From: Malus domestica
Taxonomy: Eukaryota > Streptophyta > Magnoliopsida > Rosales > Rosaceae
Assembly (NCBI RefSeq): GCF_042453785.1
Contig: NC_091675.1
Location: forward strand, 2,616,501-2,680,500
Length of the DNA: 64,000 bases
Direction: 5' to 3'
Positions 11,201-22,498 of the stretch are shown in pieces (within the stretch, counting starts at the first letter, position 1; every line of letters starts with the position of its first letter). Position numbers and translations under genes: made by a program. The notes below the pieces were generated by a model that did no database searches, was not told the origin of the DNA, and saw only the letters and a program-made list of their open reading frames with translations.

Positions 11201-12670
11201 CAATGGGATCGTGAAAAGGCTCTCATGACTCGCATACGATCAATTAAAGAAGAGGTACTCCTCCATATAATATGCACCTCTAACTTTGGAAAATTCCCTC
11301 ATCTCTTGTTTTGTTGATTCATATGTTTTAAAACTTTGTAGATTGATAGAGTAAACCAAGAGATGGAAGCTGCTGAACGAGACTACAACCTAAATCGTGC
11401 TGCTGAGCTTAAGTATGGAACGCTAATGTCCCTACAACGCCAGTTAGAAGAGGCTGAGAACAACCTTGCCGAGTATCGGAAGTCTGGAAACTCTATGCTT
11501 CGTGAAGAAGTCACAGATCTTGATATTGCTGAAATTGTAAGCAAATGGACTGGCATACCCTTGTCAAACCTTCAACAATCAGAAAGAGACAAGCTCGTTA
11601 TGCTGGAACAGGTTCTTCATAAGAGGGTGATTGGTCAAGATATAGCGGTGAAATCCGTAGCGGACGCAATTCGACGTTCAAGGGCAGGTCTATCTGACCC
11701 AAATCGACCAATAGCTAGTTTTATGTTTATGGGTCCTACTGGTGTGGGAAAAACGGAGCTTGCAAAGGCCTTGGCTAGCTATCTCTTTAACACAGAAAAT
11801 GCTCTTGTCAGAATTGATATGAGTGAGTACATGGAAAAACATGCGGTTTCACGCTTGGTTGGGGCACCACCTGGTTACGTCGGTTACGAAGAAGGTGGGC
11901 AGCTAACAGAAGTGGTTCGTCGAAGACCTTATTGTGTAGTGCTATTCGATGAAATTGAGAAAGCGCATCATGATGTCTTCAACATTTTGTTACAACTGTT
12001 GGATGATGGGAGGATAACCGACTCCCAAGGGCGAACTGTAAGCTTCACCAATTGTGTCGTGATAATGACCTCGAACCTGGGCTCCCACTACATACTCGAA
12101 ACTCTTCGTAATGCACACGACAGCAAGGATGCAGTTTATCAAGTGATGAAAGGACAGGTCGTTGAGTTGGCAAGACAAGCTTTCCGCCCTGAATTTATGA
12201 ACCGAATCGATGAGTATATTGTGTTCCAGCCTTTGGATTCGAAAGAGATTGGTAACATTGTCGAGATACAGGTGAGTGATCGATCTTAAATGCTTTTCGT
12301 TATGATCCAACGTCCAAGTCTTATTAGAGATGCTTAACTTCTTCATTGCTCATTGCAGATGAGCCGACTGAAAGACAGGCTGAAGCAGAGGAAAATTGAT
12401 CTTCATTACACGGAGGAAGCCGTGGAGCTTCTCGGGACACTAGGCTTCGATCCCAACTTTGGCGCAAGGCCGGTGAAGCGGGTGATACAACAGTTGGTTG
12501 AGAATGAAATTGCAATGGGAGTCCTGAGAGGAGATTTCAACGAGGAAGACTCGCTTATTGTCGATGCCGAGGCGTCCCCGTCCGCCAAAGACCTTCCTCC
12601 CCAGAAGAGGTTGCGGATCGAGAAATTGGAGAGCACTTCTGCTGCAGATGCCATGGTTGTGAACGACTGA
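8290..12670 (+). CDS. CLPB4: Organellar ClpB/HSP100 disaggregase, probably mitochondrial ClpB4
   Basis: AAA+ chaperone that threads aggregated proteins through a hexameric pore together with Hsp70. Exons: 8290-8568, 8676-8894, 9183-9420, 9522-9717, 9922-9976, 10318-10468, 10559-10867, 10989-11254, 11342-12271, 12359-12670. All are joined at GT-AG sites with matching phases, giving 984 residues. The first ~90 residues are rich in Arg, Ser and Ala with almost no acids, a transit peptide. The Clp N domain follows (about 95-245). NBD1 has Walker A GEPGVGKT (299-306) and Walker [10 protein letters not shown] charged coiled-coil middle domain follows, which marks ClpB rather than ClpA/C. NBD2 has Walker A GPTGVGKT (702-709) and Walker [12 protein letters not shown], then the C-terminal D2-small domain. 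The Arg-rich leader with FHST suggests mitochondria; plastid ClpB3 is the alternative. Start chosen at the first ATG in frame ([10 protein letters not shown]). Confidence 0.95.
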
Positions 12671-12695
12671 TCCTTTTCGGCTCTTCGAATTGTAA

Positions 12696-13590
12696 GGCCA
12701 TCTCTAACCGTTTAGCCTTCCAAGATTCTCCAAGATATTAATATTTTAATGAACCGTATAGGACCATATTTGCCTCCGTCTCCAACCGAGGGCCAGAGGG
12801 CCAGATGGCTCATTTTAGCCTGTCACAAAAAACCGTCTCCAACTGAGGGCTAAAGGGCTATAGGGCCAAACATAATTTATTATTTAAAAGCTACAACTTA
12901 ATTTATTTAAAAATCATGTTGGTTAGTGTTGTATAATTTTTATGTTGGTTAATATTATTTAATGTTGTTTCATATTGTTTAATGTTGTTTCATGTTACTT
13001 AATTTAATTTAATGTTGTATAATGGCTTAGGAAGTTATAGGAAAAAAATAGAATTTAAAAAAAATATGAAACAAATTTTGTGAAATAGAAGTTATAGGAA
13101 AAAAATAGAATTAAAAAAAAATATGAAACAAATTTTGTAAAATAGAAGTTATATGAAAAAAATATGAACCAAATTTTGTAAAATATAAGTTATAGGAAAA
13201 AAATAAAATTAAAAAAAATTGAAACAAATTTTGTAAAATAGAAGTTATAAGAAGTTATAGAAAAAAAAAAGAAAAAAAAAGGTTTAAATTCATAAAAAAA
13301 AAAAAAATAGGGTTTACAACGGCTAGTGGCGCTAGCCATTGGAAGTTTAAATTCAAATTGTTATTTCTGTCGGTTATAACCGACAGAAATGAGAAACATT
13401 AAAAAAAAAAATAGCCAGCCCGGGGCTGGCTGGCTGATCGAAAGTAGCCAGCCCTCCAGCCCTCTAGCCCTCTCCGATCCCGTGGGGCCCTCCCAGATTC
13501 CCAAGCCCTCTGGCCTAGCCCTCGGTTGGAGACGGTTTTAGGGCTATTTTCGGCCCTCTGGCGCTCTGGACCCTTCGGTTGGAGATGGCC
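12696..13590. mobile_element. Harbinger-like non-autonomous element in the ClpB 3' region
   Basis: The terminal inverted repeats GGCCATCTCTAACCG and CGGTTGGAGATGGCC are bounded by TAA at 12693-12695 and 13591-13593. A 3-bp TWA target duplication with GG-starting ends is the PIF/Harbinger signature. The 895-bp body has subterminal CT/AG-rich inverted repeats (TCTCCAACTGAGGGC near 12837; GCCCTCGGTTGGAGACGG near 13517). It also holds an internal tandem repeat and a perfect palindrome near 13363-13390. No transposase frame is present. Confidence 0.85.
13030..13262. repeat. AT-rich tandem repeat inside the Harbinger-like element
   Basis: Four to five units of about 41-58 bp each begin GAAGTTATAGGAAAAAAATA and end AAATTTTGTAAAATA. 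Units start near 13031, 13087, 13145, 13186 and 13241. The third unit lacks part of the middle. Confidence 0.75.
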
Positions 13591-13712
13591 TAAGTTTAAG
13601 AAAAAGGTTAGTGCTTGTTTGTCTTAATTTCTGGGGTTATAAGGAAATAGATCAAAGTTATCCTCGTATTTGGCTGTTAGGTTCATGATCAAAGATTCAC
13701 GAGTAAATTCAA

Positions 13713-13865
13713 AGAAAACTAATTAAAATAGCTTAAAATTTTTAAGTTTTAACGATAAGTGCAAAGAAAATGAAAAAATGAATAGTATCATGATTGATTT
13801 TTTAGTGTAAAAATGTAGTTTTTCGTTAAAATAAACAATATCGGAAACTTTTTGTTAAAAATTTC
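13713..13865 (+). mobile_element. 153-bp MITE, family A copy 1 (9-bp target duplication)
   Basis: Flanked by the exact direct repeat TAAATTCAA at 13704-13712 and 13866-13874. The interior shares TTTTAACGATAAG, TTTTTAGTGTAAAAATGTA and TTTTTCGTTAAA with the copies at 22356 (opposite orientation) and 41982. A 9-bp duplication indicates Mutator-like transposition. Confidence 0.8.
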
Positions 13866-14230
13866 TAAATTCAATTGTCCGAAAGTTCGTGTAAGGTACG
13901 CTGGAGCGTTATAGAATATTTTGACAATATTGGGCTTAGCGAAAGGAAACCAAATCTAGCAAATCTTTAACTTGTGATGTGAACCTCCTCATGTTGAAAA
14001 TCGAACCGTCAGATTAGTTTGTGTGTGTACACGAAAGACGAAATAAACAGATGCAGGGTCGCAGGTCACATGGCAATTTCTCCACCTTGGCCTGCATGAT
14101 CTGCATACGTAATTACAATTGATGAAAACGAATCTAAGCTTACTCATGTAATTGTAGACCCCACATAAAAAATGTGTCACGCTTTCCTTCTCCCCCCAGC
14201 CGGTTAGCGGATGGACGTATTAGCATGGCC

Positions 14231-14429
14231 GGATCTGGATCCTCTCCTGAGCTAATGGAGAGGATCCTCCTGATCAAGTGTTATGAGCCGTTGGATTTTC
14301 ATCTAACGGCTATAATTATTATAACTTTAAAAGGACCCACCTGTTTTTAGCCGTTGGATGAAAATCCAACGGTCCACAACAATTGGTCAGGAGGATCCTC
14401 TCCATTAGCTCAGGAGAGGATCCAAATCC
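14231..14429. mobile_element. 199-bp Mutator-like MITE (9-bp target duplication)
   Basis: Flanked by AGCATGGCC at 14222-14230 and 14430-14438. The long arms contain GGATCCTCTCCTGAGCTAAT and its reverse complement, followed by GGAGGATCCTC and TCCAACGG / CCGTTGGA blocks, so most of the element folds on itself. Related elements lie at 7858, 16556 and 16751. Confidence 0.85.
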
Positions 14430-14989
14430 AGCATGGCCAACCATGGATCTCATTGTCGTTGTTGTACCAATTACTACTTTTTCGGATTCAATTAGTATTA
14501 CAGTTTAGTAGAATTTACCTTCACTTATAAATTAAGATTTTAAGTTTTATTTACGTAAATAGCAAGTTCGGTACCAAATTTCTCACATATGAGGTACTCT
14601 TTTGGTAATTATGAATGTTAATCTTCCTCATATTAGGCGATCTCCTATCATATGTGAGAAATCTTGGACCGAATTCAAATATTTGTAGGCTGAAGGGTGG
14701 TGATGGATAAGACCATTAGGTCTTATTTGGTGTATAGACTGGATTAGAATAACTCATTAGATTCATAAGCGTGTGAGGTTATGTGACTGTGTCCTGTTCT
14801 TTATAAAGGTATTGTTTGGTGCATCAGGACAAAAACTTATGCAAAAGCATTCGGACTATGTCATCCGTAAGAAATTTAGACTTTCAAGGGATTTGGTTTT
14901 GCTCCTAAATCCGATCATATTAAAACTCGTCAATAAGTGTACTACAACCATTGAAACAATACTTAAACTCTCACAAAATAATGAGACTT

Positions 14990-16495
14990 TATGTATTTTA
15001 GTCGCATCCGACTCCACGTTAATTTTGCTTAATGTGAAAATTATCCTAATTAGACAAATGTACCCATTTTTTTGGTTATTGTATTTTCTGTCACGAGATT
15101 AATGTTTGACATGCTTTTAGGTTATTGTATGTTTTGGGCGTTTTCAATGGCTAATCAAGTATTAACCTTAATCAACTATTTTTTTTAACTCGCTATGTGA
15201 CAATATTATCATCGCGGAACAATATGCATGCAACCCTAACAGCCAGTCATTGTGCTCGATAGCATTTCTACCCTAATAAATCTACCTAACAGCCATGCAT
15301 CAATGTGTAAACTTAATAAAAAAAGTACCATGTGAGTCTGATTTTCTTTTACGTCGTTGACAAAATTTGAAGTCATAAATTTTAGATAAAAGTGGAAATA
15401 ATAGATAATTGATGATGTGACGACGGTGGGGATAAAAAAGATACATAAATATGATTATTTTTTACCATTAAAATAAAGCGTCATTTAGACCCAAAGTTAT
15501 AAGAAGCACTTTAGTTGATTTAGAGCACCCAAATTTACAATCAAGATTACAAACACATTGTAGCTCAATTTATTAAAAGAATTAGTCGATACACTAACAT
15601 TATGTGTTCAATTTTTCTTTTTATGTATTTTAGGTTCATCCGACTTCACGCTAGTTTCACTCCATATAAAAAGTGTCCTTACTAAACAAACATGCACAAT
15701 TTTTTTGGATTACTGTATTTTTTGTCACGAATAATGTTTGACATGCTTTATTGCATTTTTTGGGTGTATTCAATGGCTAATCAAGTACTAGCCTTGACCA
15801 ACTATTATTTTTACTCGCTATGTGACAATATTATCATCACGGAACGATATGCATGCAACCCCAACAACCAATCATTGTGCCCCATAGCCTTTCTAGCCTA
15901 ATCAATCTACCTAAGAACCATGCATCAATCATTTATAATGTGTAAACTTGATGAAAAGCTACCATGTCAATCTGATTTTCTTTTAAATCGTTGATGAAAT
16001 TTGAACTCATAATTTTTTCGGTAAAGTGGATATAATACATAATTGATGAAGTCAACTCATGTTATGGATCTCGACGAATATGAAATTAGGTTATGTGTAT
16101 ATTATGTTATGAATTGTCTTTAAAATAAAAATGATATCGTTACATCGTTTTAACAGGTAATAAGAGAGGATACACTATTCATACAAGTTACGTGATATAA
16201 CTGAAACCCAATGTAAATGTATTTTTAAGTAGATCGATAGCATTAATGGATTAAATAGTTACTTGTTAGGAGATAATAAAATCAATGAAGATCAAACACA
16301 TACCATGGTACAAAGACATGATTGTTTTTTGTTACTATGGTCATCTATAAGCAACGTTATAGATAACAATTCAGTTGATTTAGAGCACATAAATTTACAA
16401 TCAAGATTACAAATACCTTGTAACTCAATTTGTTAAAAGCATTAGTCGGTACACTAATGTCTTGGGTTTGATTTTCCTTTTTATTTATTTTATAT
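14990..16495. repeat. Diverged direct repeat of about 0.6-0.9 kb
   Basis: The segment 14991-15420 recurs at about 15620-16052 (shared words include CTCGCTATGTGACAATATTA, ATATGCATGCAACCC and AATGTTTGACATGCTTTA). The segment 15516-15632 recurs at about 16378-16492 (shared AATTTACAATCAAGATTACA). The copies are in the same order and orientation, so this is an old tandem array of about two units. No coding function is recognised. Confidence 0.7.
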
Positions 16496-16555
16496 GAACA
16501 TACCAAACACCAAGCCCAAATTAGAAATTTCACCACATTCACCTAATCACTTAAT

Positions 16556-16690
16556 TCGGACAATTGAAAGTTGATCAAACGGCTAAAATTATTATAACTT
16601 TGAAAAGTACCTCATGTTTTTAGCCGTTGAATTAAATTTCAAGATCCTGAATTGATCAGGTGGATTTGGTAAAAGAGATCCGAACATGAT
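16556..16690. mobile_element. Degenerate MITE related to the 14231 element
   Basis: Contains ACGGCTAAAATTATTATAAC and GTTTTTAGCCGTTG, matching the centre of the 199-bp element at 14231, plus partial arms (TTGATCAAACGG, TTGATCAGGTGG). Ends are eroded. Confidence 0.5.
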
Positions 16691-16750
16691 CCGTTTCCAA
16701 AATTTAGAACCCATGAATAGTCCAACTCCCACCTCGAGATAGAACTAGAG

Positions 16751-16929
16751 GGACCAGGATCCTCTCCTGATCAGTTCCCTAGGGATCCCGCAATCTTGTC
16801 TGTTCATTTTATATCGTGCGGTCAATTTTCGTTAGGTACTATTCATATTTGAATTTTAAATAATTTCTGACCGTACGATATACGATAAACGATCATGATT
16901 GCGGGATCCCTAGGAGAGGATCCTGTTCC
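16751..16929. mobile_element. 179-bp Mutator-like MITE (9-bp target duplication)
   Basis: Flanked by GAACTAGAG at 16742-16750 and 16930-16938. The arms share AGGATCCTCTCCTGATC / GGAGAGGATCCTG and CCTAGGGATCCCGCAATC / GATTGCGGGATCCCTAG. TATCGTGCGGTCA and TGACCGTACGATA pair nearer the centre. Confidence 0.85.
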
Positions 16930-16939
16930 GAACTAGAGA

Positions 16940-18150
16940 AGCTTTGTACGCACTTTGATACCAAATAATCCTCCGCAGTTGCACCCTACTCTCTCCCCCA
17001 CCCTACTTATCCTGCACCCCCGAATCAAAACCTCCTCTGGGCCGCAACGAAACTACACGGCGGGCCCCGCGCGAAGCTTCTCATATAGCTGGGAAGCATG
17101 GTAAGTCATAGGACGGTAGCGACGGTGTTAGTACTATACACTGTAGCGAATAGTGCCAAATTACGCATTTCCCCATGCAAAAAACTAATGGCTTGCTTCG
17201 GAAGCCCCTTTATCTTCTTTTTTTCTTGTATTTATCTCCCCAACACAAATTAGAATTATGACTTTTCCTTTTTTCAATAAGACTTTCTCTTTCTGTATTT
17301 ATATTTATTTTGCAGCAAATGAGGATTTAGGAAGAAAAGAAGGGTTAAAACTTAAACGTGGTAAAATTGCACGTTCTCATGTTTTAAAAGGAACAAAAGG
17401 GACTGTTTGTGTTCCATGCTCCACTCTCCTAGACTTTTCATAATTTTTCTTTTATAGAATTTTGATATGACGAGATAACGTTAACCAGAATAGATTTGAG
17501 GTTTTAGATTGTGGACGAAATTTGTAAAAGTTGGTTGTCTGTTCGTTGAAACAATGTGTTTATTTTATTGCGTTCGGATTTGCAAATCCGTAAAAATTAT
17601 GGTAGCACAAATAGTCGGTCATTCATAATATTCAGTAGATTATGCTTTCAAAGTTCAAAACACATGAAGTGAATTTGGTTGTGTTATAATCCGGAGTACG
17701 TTATGCATTTAATGTGTGAAACTAACTGTTGATACGTGAAGTAAAATGTATGGAGTTCATAATGTGACATGGATTTTATGGTCAAGGTCATGAACAAGAT
17801 TTTGTTGGTGGCGCAAAAGTCGGTCATTTGTAATTCATAATAGATTTCGTTTTAAAAACGCAGAGTAAAATTTTAAGACGTTACGTAAAAAGTCGACTAT
17901 TGAAATCTTGTAATTCCAAAAGTGAAAAATTATTAGATTTGTCTAAAGATTTTATTGGTTACCCAATTAAATAAAAATATTTTTTTGGTTAATCCTTTTT
18001 GAAATGATTTATATAAAAAAAATGTATAATTTATAATTCTAAAAAAAAAAAAAACGAATACAAACAGGGACTTAAATATATATCACTCCTCCCTCTTTCT
18101 CAAGTGTCAGTGGGAAAGAAGCAGAGTCTCTGCGACTGAGATTCATCTTT
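16940..18150. other. Intergenic region upstream of the ARM-repeat gene
   Basis: No gene is seen. GC content rises near 17020-17120 without a recognisable frame. The rest is AT-rich promoter-like sequence. Confidence 0.4.
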
Positions 18151-18157
18151 CTCACCA

Positions 18158-18165
18158 TATATAAA
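18158..18165 (+). promoter_or_regulatory. Candidate TATA box of the ARM-repeat gene
   Basis: TATATAAA lies 150 bp before the start codon at 18315, a plausible spacing for a core promoter with a leader of about 120 nt. There is no direct evidence for the transcription start. Confidence 0.4.
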
Positions 18166-18314
18166 CAATACAAAAATTAAACAAAAATCCAAAAAGTTCT
18201 CTTAAACCTCTGCATCTGATCCCCTTTCTCTCTCTCTTTCTCGCATTTTGCTGGTTTTTCGGTGCAATGTAGGTGCTCCCCACTCGAGAAGAAGCAGAGA
18301 AGAATCGAAGAATA

Positions 18315-20569
18315 ATGGCCAAGTGTCACCGAAACGATGTCGGATCCGTCGTCCTAGACCGCCCAACCACCACCTCCTCCGGCCATTCCCGGCTCTGGAC
18401 CTCCTTATCCGGCGCCTCATTCCGCCGGAAAATATTCGACGCCATCAGCTGCGGCGGGAGCTCCCGATACCGCCACCGCGACGACGACAACGACGCTGCT
18501 CCGATCAGTCCTCCGGCTCCTCCGGCCACCGAAGCCACCACCATTAGATCGGCGACGACGCATTCGGAGCAGAAAGTTAATGAGGCGGAGAAGGCTGAGA
18601 AGCCGAAAGTGAAGTCCGAGAAGCTCTCGGATCTTCTGAACCTCGCGGAGTTTTCGGAAGCGGAAAACGAATCCGCGACGAAGAAGAAGGTGGAGGAGCT
18701 GGAGGAGCTCAAGCGAGTGGCGAAGGACCTGCAGGCTGAAGACGACACGGCGAAGAGGAAGGAGGCGGCGAGCAAGGTGAGATTGCACGCCAAGGAAGAA
18801 TCGGAGGCCAGAGCCACGCTCGCGATGCTCGGCGTCATTCCTCCGCTCGTCGCCTTGCTCGACTCCGACGACGTCGTTTCTCAGATCGCATCGCTCTACG
18901 CTCTGCTCAATCTCGGGATCGGAAACGACGTGTGAGTTGAAACTTGAAACAAACAGGATTAATTGGATTTTGGTCTAATTTTGTTTTTATGTGATTTAAT
19001 CGTCTTAATTTCTCTTTCCAATCGTTCTTCGTGCATGCAAATTTTGGTTTAATCAGCTTATTAACCTTTAATTAATTGAGGAAAAATTGGGCTATTTTTT
19101 GTTTAATTCGTGTTTTTGTTCTCCGTCATTTTCATGCCATTATGTTTTATTCTCCGTCATTTTCAATGCCTGCTTTTTCTTAAACGAAATTATTTTAATA
19201 ATTATCCAAATTGTTGTTATCTTGGAGCTGTTGACAGTCTTGCATGTTGTGAAATGATGAACTCTGCTTTCTGCATAAGCGCTTCTGTTGAGAGTGCTTT
19301 TCTTGGAAAAAATCGAAATTTTTAGAGCTAAAATCCAAGTGCTTCACTGCTCTATGAAGAAGCACTTAGCTGCTTCCCGACTCTTAAACGTTTCAAGTTT
19401 TTCTATCAAATGAGATCAGAAGTGCTTCTGGTTGTCATAAAGCACTTTTACCCGTTCAAAGAAGCACTCCAAATGTTTCAACTTTTTTTTGTGTGGTTAT
19501 TTTCGCAATCTGGTGAAAAAAAACCGCATTTTAATTGCATCTGATTCACGTTTGAGTTGTTTTATTCAGTTTTTTTTTTTCTTTCCTGAATGTGTAAGCT
19601 TATAAAATGCTTTTTTGGGCCACCTTTTTCTGCAGGAACAAAGCTGCTATTCTCCAAGCAGGGGCTGTGCACAAAATGCTGAAGCTAATTGAATCCCCAA
19701 ATCCTCCAGACCCATCAGTCTCAGAAGCAATAATTGCGAATTTCCTCGGCTTAAGCGCGTTGGACTCGAATAAACCGATCATTGGAGCTTCGGGCGCCAT
19801 ACCCTTCTTGGTTAAAACCCTCAAGAATTCTGACAATGCAAGTAGCTGCCAAGCCAAGCAAGACGCCCTGAGAGCGCTCTACAATCTCTCGATCTTCCCG
19901 TCCAATATTTCGTTCATATTGGAAACGGATTTGATCCCCTTTTTCTTGAAATCGCTCGGAGACATGGAAGTGAGCGAAAGAATCCTTGCAGTTCTAAGCA
20001 ACCTGGTTTCCATCCCCGAAGGTCGTAAGGCAATTAGCAGCGTAAAGGATGCATTTCCAATATTGGTAGATGCCTTGAATTGGAACGACTCGCCGGGGTG
20101 CCAAGAGAAGGCATCGTACATTTTGATGGTAATGGCACACAAGGCGTTCGGGGATAGGCAAGCCATGATCGAGGCAGGAATGGTTTCAGCACTGCTCGAA
20201 TTGACGCTTTTGGGTAGTACATTGGCGCAGAAGAGAGCCTCGAGGATCTTGGAGTGTTTGAGAGTGGATAAAGGAAAGCAGGTTTCGCAGAGCTTCGGCG
20301 GGAGTAGTATGGGGGCGGCAGTTTCCGCTCCCATTTGCGGGTCTTCCTCGTCTTCTTCAAACCCAAATGTGGGTTCCAAGGAGCGTATGGAGGAGGAGGA
20401 GGACATGATGAGTGAGGAGAAGAAAGCCGTGAAGCAATTAGTCCAACAGAGTTTGCAAAACAACATGAGGAGGATTGTGAAGAGGGCGAATCTGCCCCAA
20501 GATTTCGTGCCGTCGGATCATTTCAAGTCGCTCACCTCGATTTCAACTTCGAAGAGCTTGCCGTTTTGA
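18315..20569 (+). CDS. Armadillo-repeat protein, PUB/ARM-like class without a U-box
   Basis: Exons 18315-18931 and 19636-20569 join at a GT-AG intron (GT|G Val codon) to give 516 residues. The N-terminal ~95 residues are Pro/Ser/Ala-rich and low complexity. A charged Lys/Glu segment (about 90-160) probably forms coiled coil. Tandem armadillo repeats follow (about 165-420), with typical helices such as ARATLAMLGVIPPLVALLDS, SGAIPFLVKTL and DALRALYNLS. The C-terminus is acidic, then Lys/Arg-rich. Plant proteins of this type are often annotated as U-box proteins, but no U-box Cys/His-free RING-like motif is present, so E3 ligase activity should not be assumed. ARM repeats bind peptides or partner proteins. 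An upstream in-frame TAG at about 18270 and no earlier ATG fix the start at MAKCHRNDVG. Confidence 0.88.
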
Positions 20570-22355
20570 GGAAATTAGGGACGCCGATGAAGATTTGGAG
20601 ATCGAAAGTGGAGAATTTCTCAAGTTAGTGGTCTTCTTTTCGTGCTTCAATTCCAGCTTCGCTTTTTGTACCTTTTGTTAGTGTATGAACTTGTTCAAAT
20701 CTATATAGTGATCGTCATTATAATCTTTGTAGAAGTTTTCTTTGGGTATCTTCAATATGGATAGTTAATTGGTCCGATCATTCAATATTAGTAATAGTCA
20801 GAAGCAACGCATATCAACACATCTTTTCATCGATAACGATATTCATTGATACGAGAAACCACAATAACAGACCATTCAAATTGAATTCGACAATTTTTAT
20901 TAATAAATTTTTTTAATTTATCTCGCACAAATTAAGAGCTTTAATATATCTTTCTTACAAATCAATAACCCGAATTTTTTAATCCTCATAGTTCAAATCA
21001 ATAACCCGAATTTTTTAATCCTCGTAGTTCAAACAGTAAAGCTTAGAGAGGATCTAAATTCGTGGATATGCTTGTCAACAAAAGTTTACGTAGCAAGCAA
21101 TCATGCGATTTGACTCGAGTTTTCCCACACCATGATGAGAGCACTCTCCATGGAGATTTTTCTCTCAGTGGCAAAGAATGCAAAACGAAGAAAATCCGAG
21201 GGGTGATTTAGTCATAAAACAATTTTTTTCTAAGTATCCCCACATTCATGGGGTCAGTTTTCAACTCACAGTACACTTTTGTCCAACCCGGTGTCCCTAC
21301 CCAAAAATTAAAATTTGCTAATTTAACCCACAGCAATCGGAAAGGGTGTCGGTCATTTTCCAATGCATATGAAACAGTGACTACTCAGGAACCTTGAAGC
21401 ATCTGAGAATCTTTCCCTTGCAATATTAAACAGTGAGAACGTTGATTCGTAATGTTAATCATCTTCTTCACTTCTGTCATTAGTTTAATGTTCTCTTAAT
21501 TATCTTTTTAATTACAAACGCTTTGACCTTGTTTACCGAATTTTTTATTAACAGTTTGTTTGGAGATCTGAAGAGAAGAAAAGGTTTTTTAGCTAAAATT
21601 GCCTCTGAGATTTGATATCAATAAAATTGATTTCTGAGATTGTCTGTCATTAATCATGTTGATCATTTTATGAAAAGTTATGTTAAATAAGGATCAAAAT
21701 GATAAAATTATCCTCAATTTAATAAATAATAAGTCAATTTGATTTGACAAAAATTGAGAGTCTTTTTGTCATTTTATCTTGATTTAATAGATATTTATCA
21801 CGAAACGATCAAAATGATTAATGATGAACAAACTCGGGACCAATTCTATCGATTTCAAATTTCAACACCAAAATAAAAAGCTATGTAAATTTTAAAGACC
21901 ATTTCAGTTAAAAAGCCAAACAAGAAAGTAAAAAACTGTTCGTCATTAACAAAAATCATCAACTTTTTGTGCTCAACTTTTTTTCTTTTTTTTTTTTAAT
22001 GAAACGATAGCAGATTCTTATTCATAAAGAAAAGTCATTACAGAGGCCAATTAAGGCAAGAGTGAATCCTCAAAAAGGATGTCCAAGTGAAGAAAAATTA
22101 GGTTAGTAGTCCTTCAAAGGTTGAACTGAAGCAAATCAAACTCAAAATTCATATTGTGAAAGCCCCTAGAACACGCCCAAATCAAAGCCGAATTAAAACC
22201 CCAAAGCTTCCGCTGAAGGGACTTTGTAAATTATTTTGGAATTCACCTCATTGTCCTTTAAGTAACTTTCCATTTTTGACCTGTGTCCTTGAGTTACTTT
22301 GAGCTGTCTGTTTTGTATGTCAATGTGCAATAATTTGGTTGGCCCATTAATTGAA
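20570..22355. other. Intergenic region downstream of the ARM-repeat gene
   Basis: Contains the 3' untranslated region of the ARM gene, then AT-rich sequence without genes. A short tandem duplication lies at 20958-21029. At about 22003-22080 a T-run is followed by a sequence like the retroelement end seen near 280-310 in reverse. Confidence 0.4.
20958..21029. repeat. 36-bp tandem duplication
   Basis: Two adjacent copies of a 36-bp unit beginning CAAATCAATAACCCGAATTT differ at one position (CTCATAG versus CTCGTAG). Such a clean pair suggests a recent slippage or repair event. Confidence 0.85.
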
Positions 22356-22498
22356 ATGAACTTTAACGAAAAACTTTCAGTACTGTTTACTGTTTATTTT
22401 AACGAAAAATCATATTTTTACACTAAAAAGTCAATCATGGTAATTTTGTCCTTATCGTTAAAATTCAAAGTTTTCAAGTCATTTTCATTAATTTTCCT
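22356..22498 (-). mobile_element. 143-bp MITE, family A copy 2 (9-bp target duplication)
   Basis: Flanked by TTAATTGAA at 22347-22355 and 22499-22507. The interior is the reverse complement of the family at 13713 and 41982 (AACTTTAACGAAAAAC at one end, ATTAATTTTCCT at the other). Confidence 0.85.

Noticed and set aside
18326-18838. Long minus-strand open frames (170 and 123 codons)
   Set aside because: They are antisense shadows of the GC-rich first exon of the ARM-repeat gene; composition is Ser/Arg-rich with no domain.
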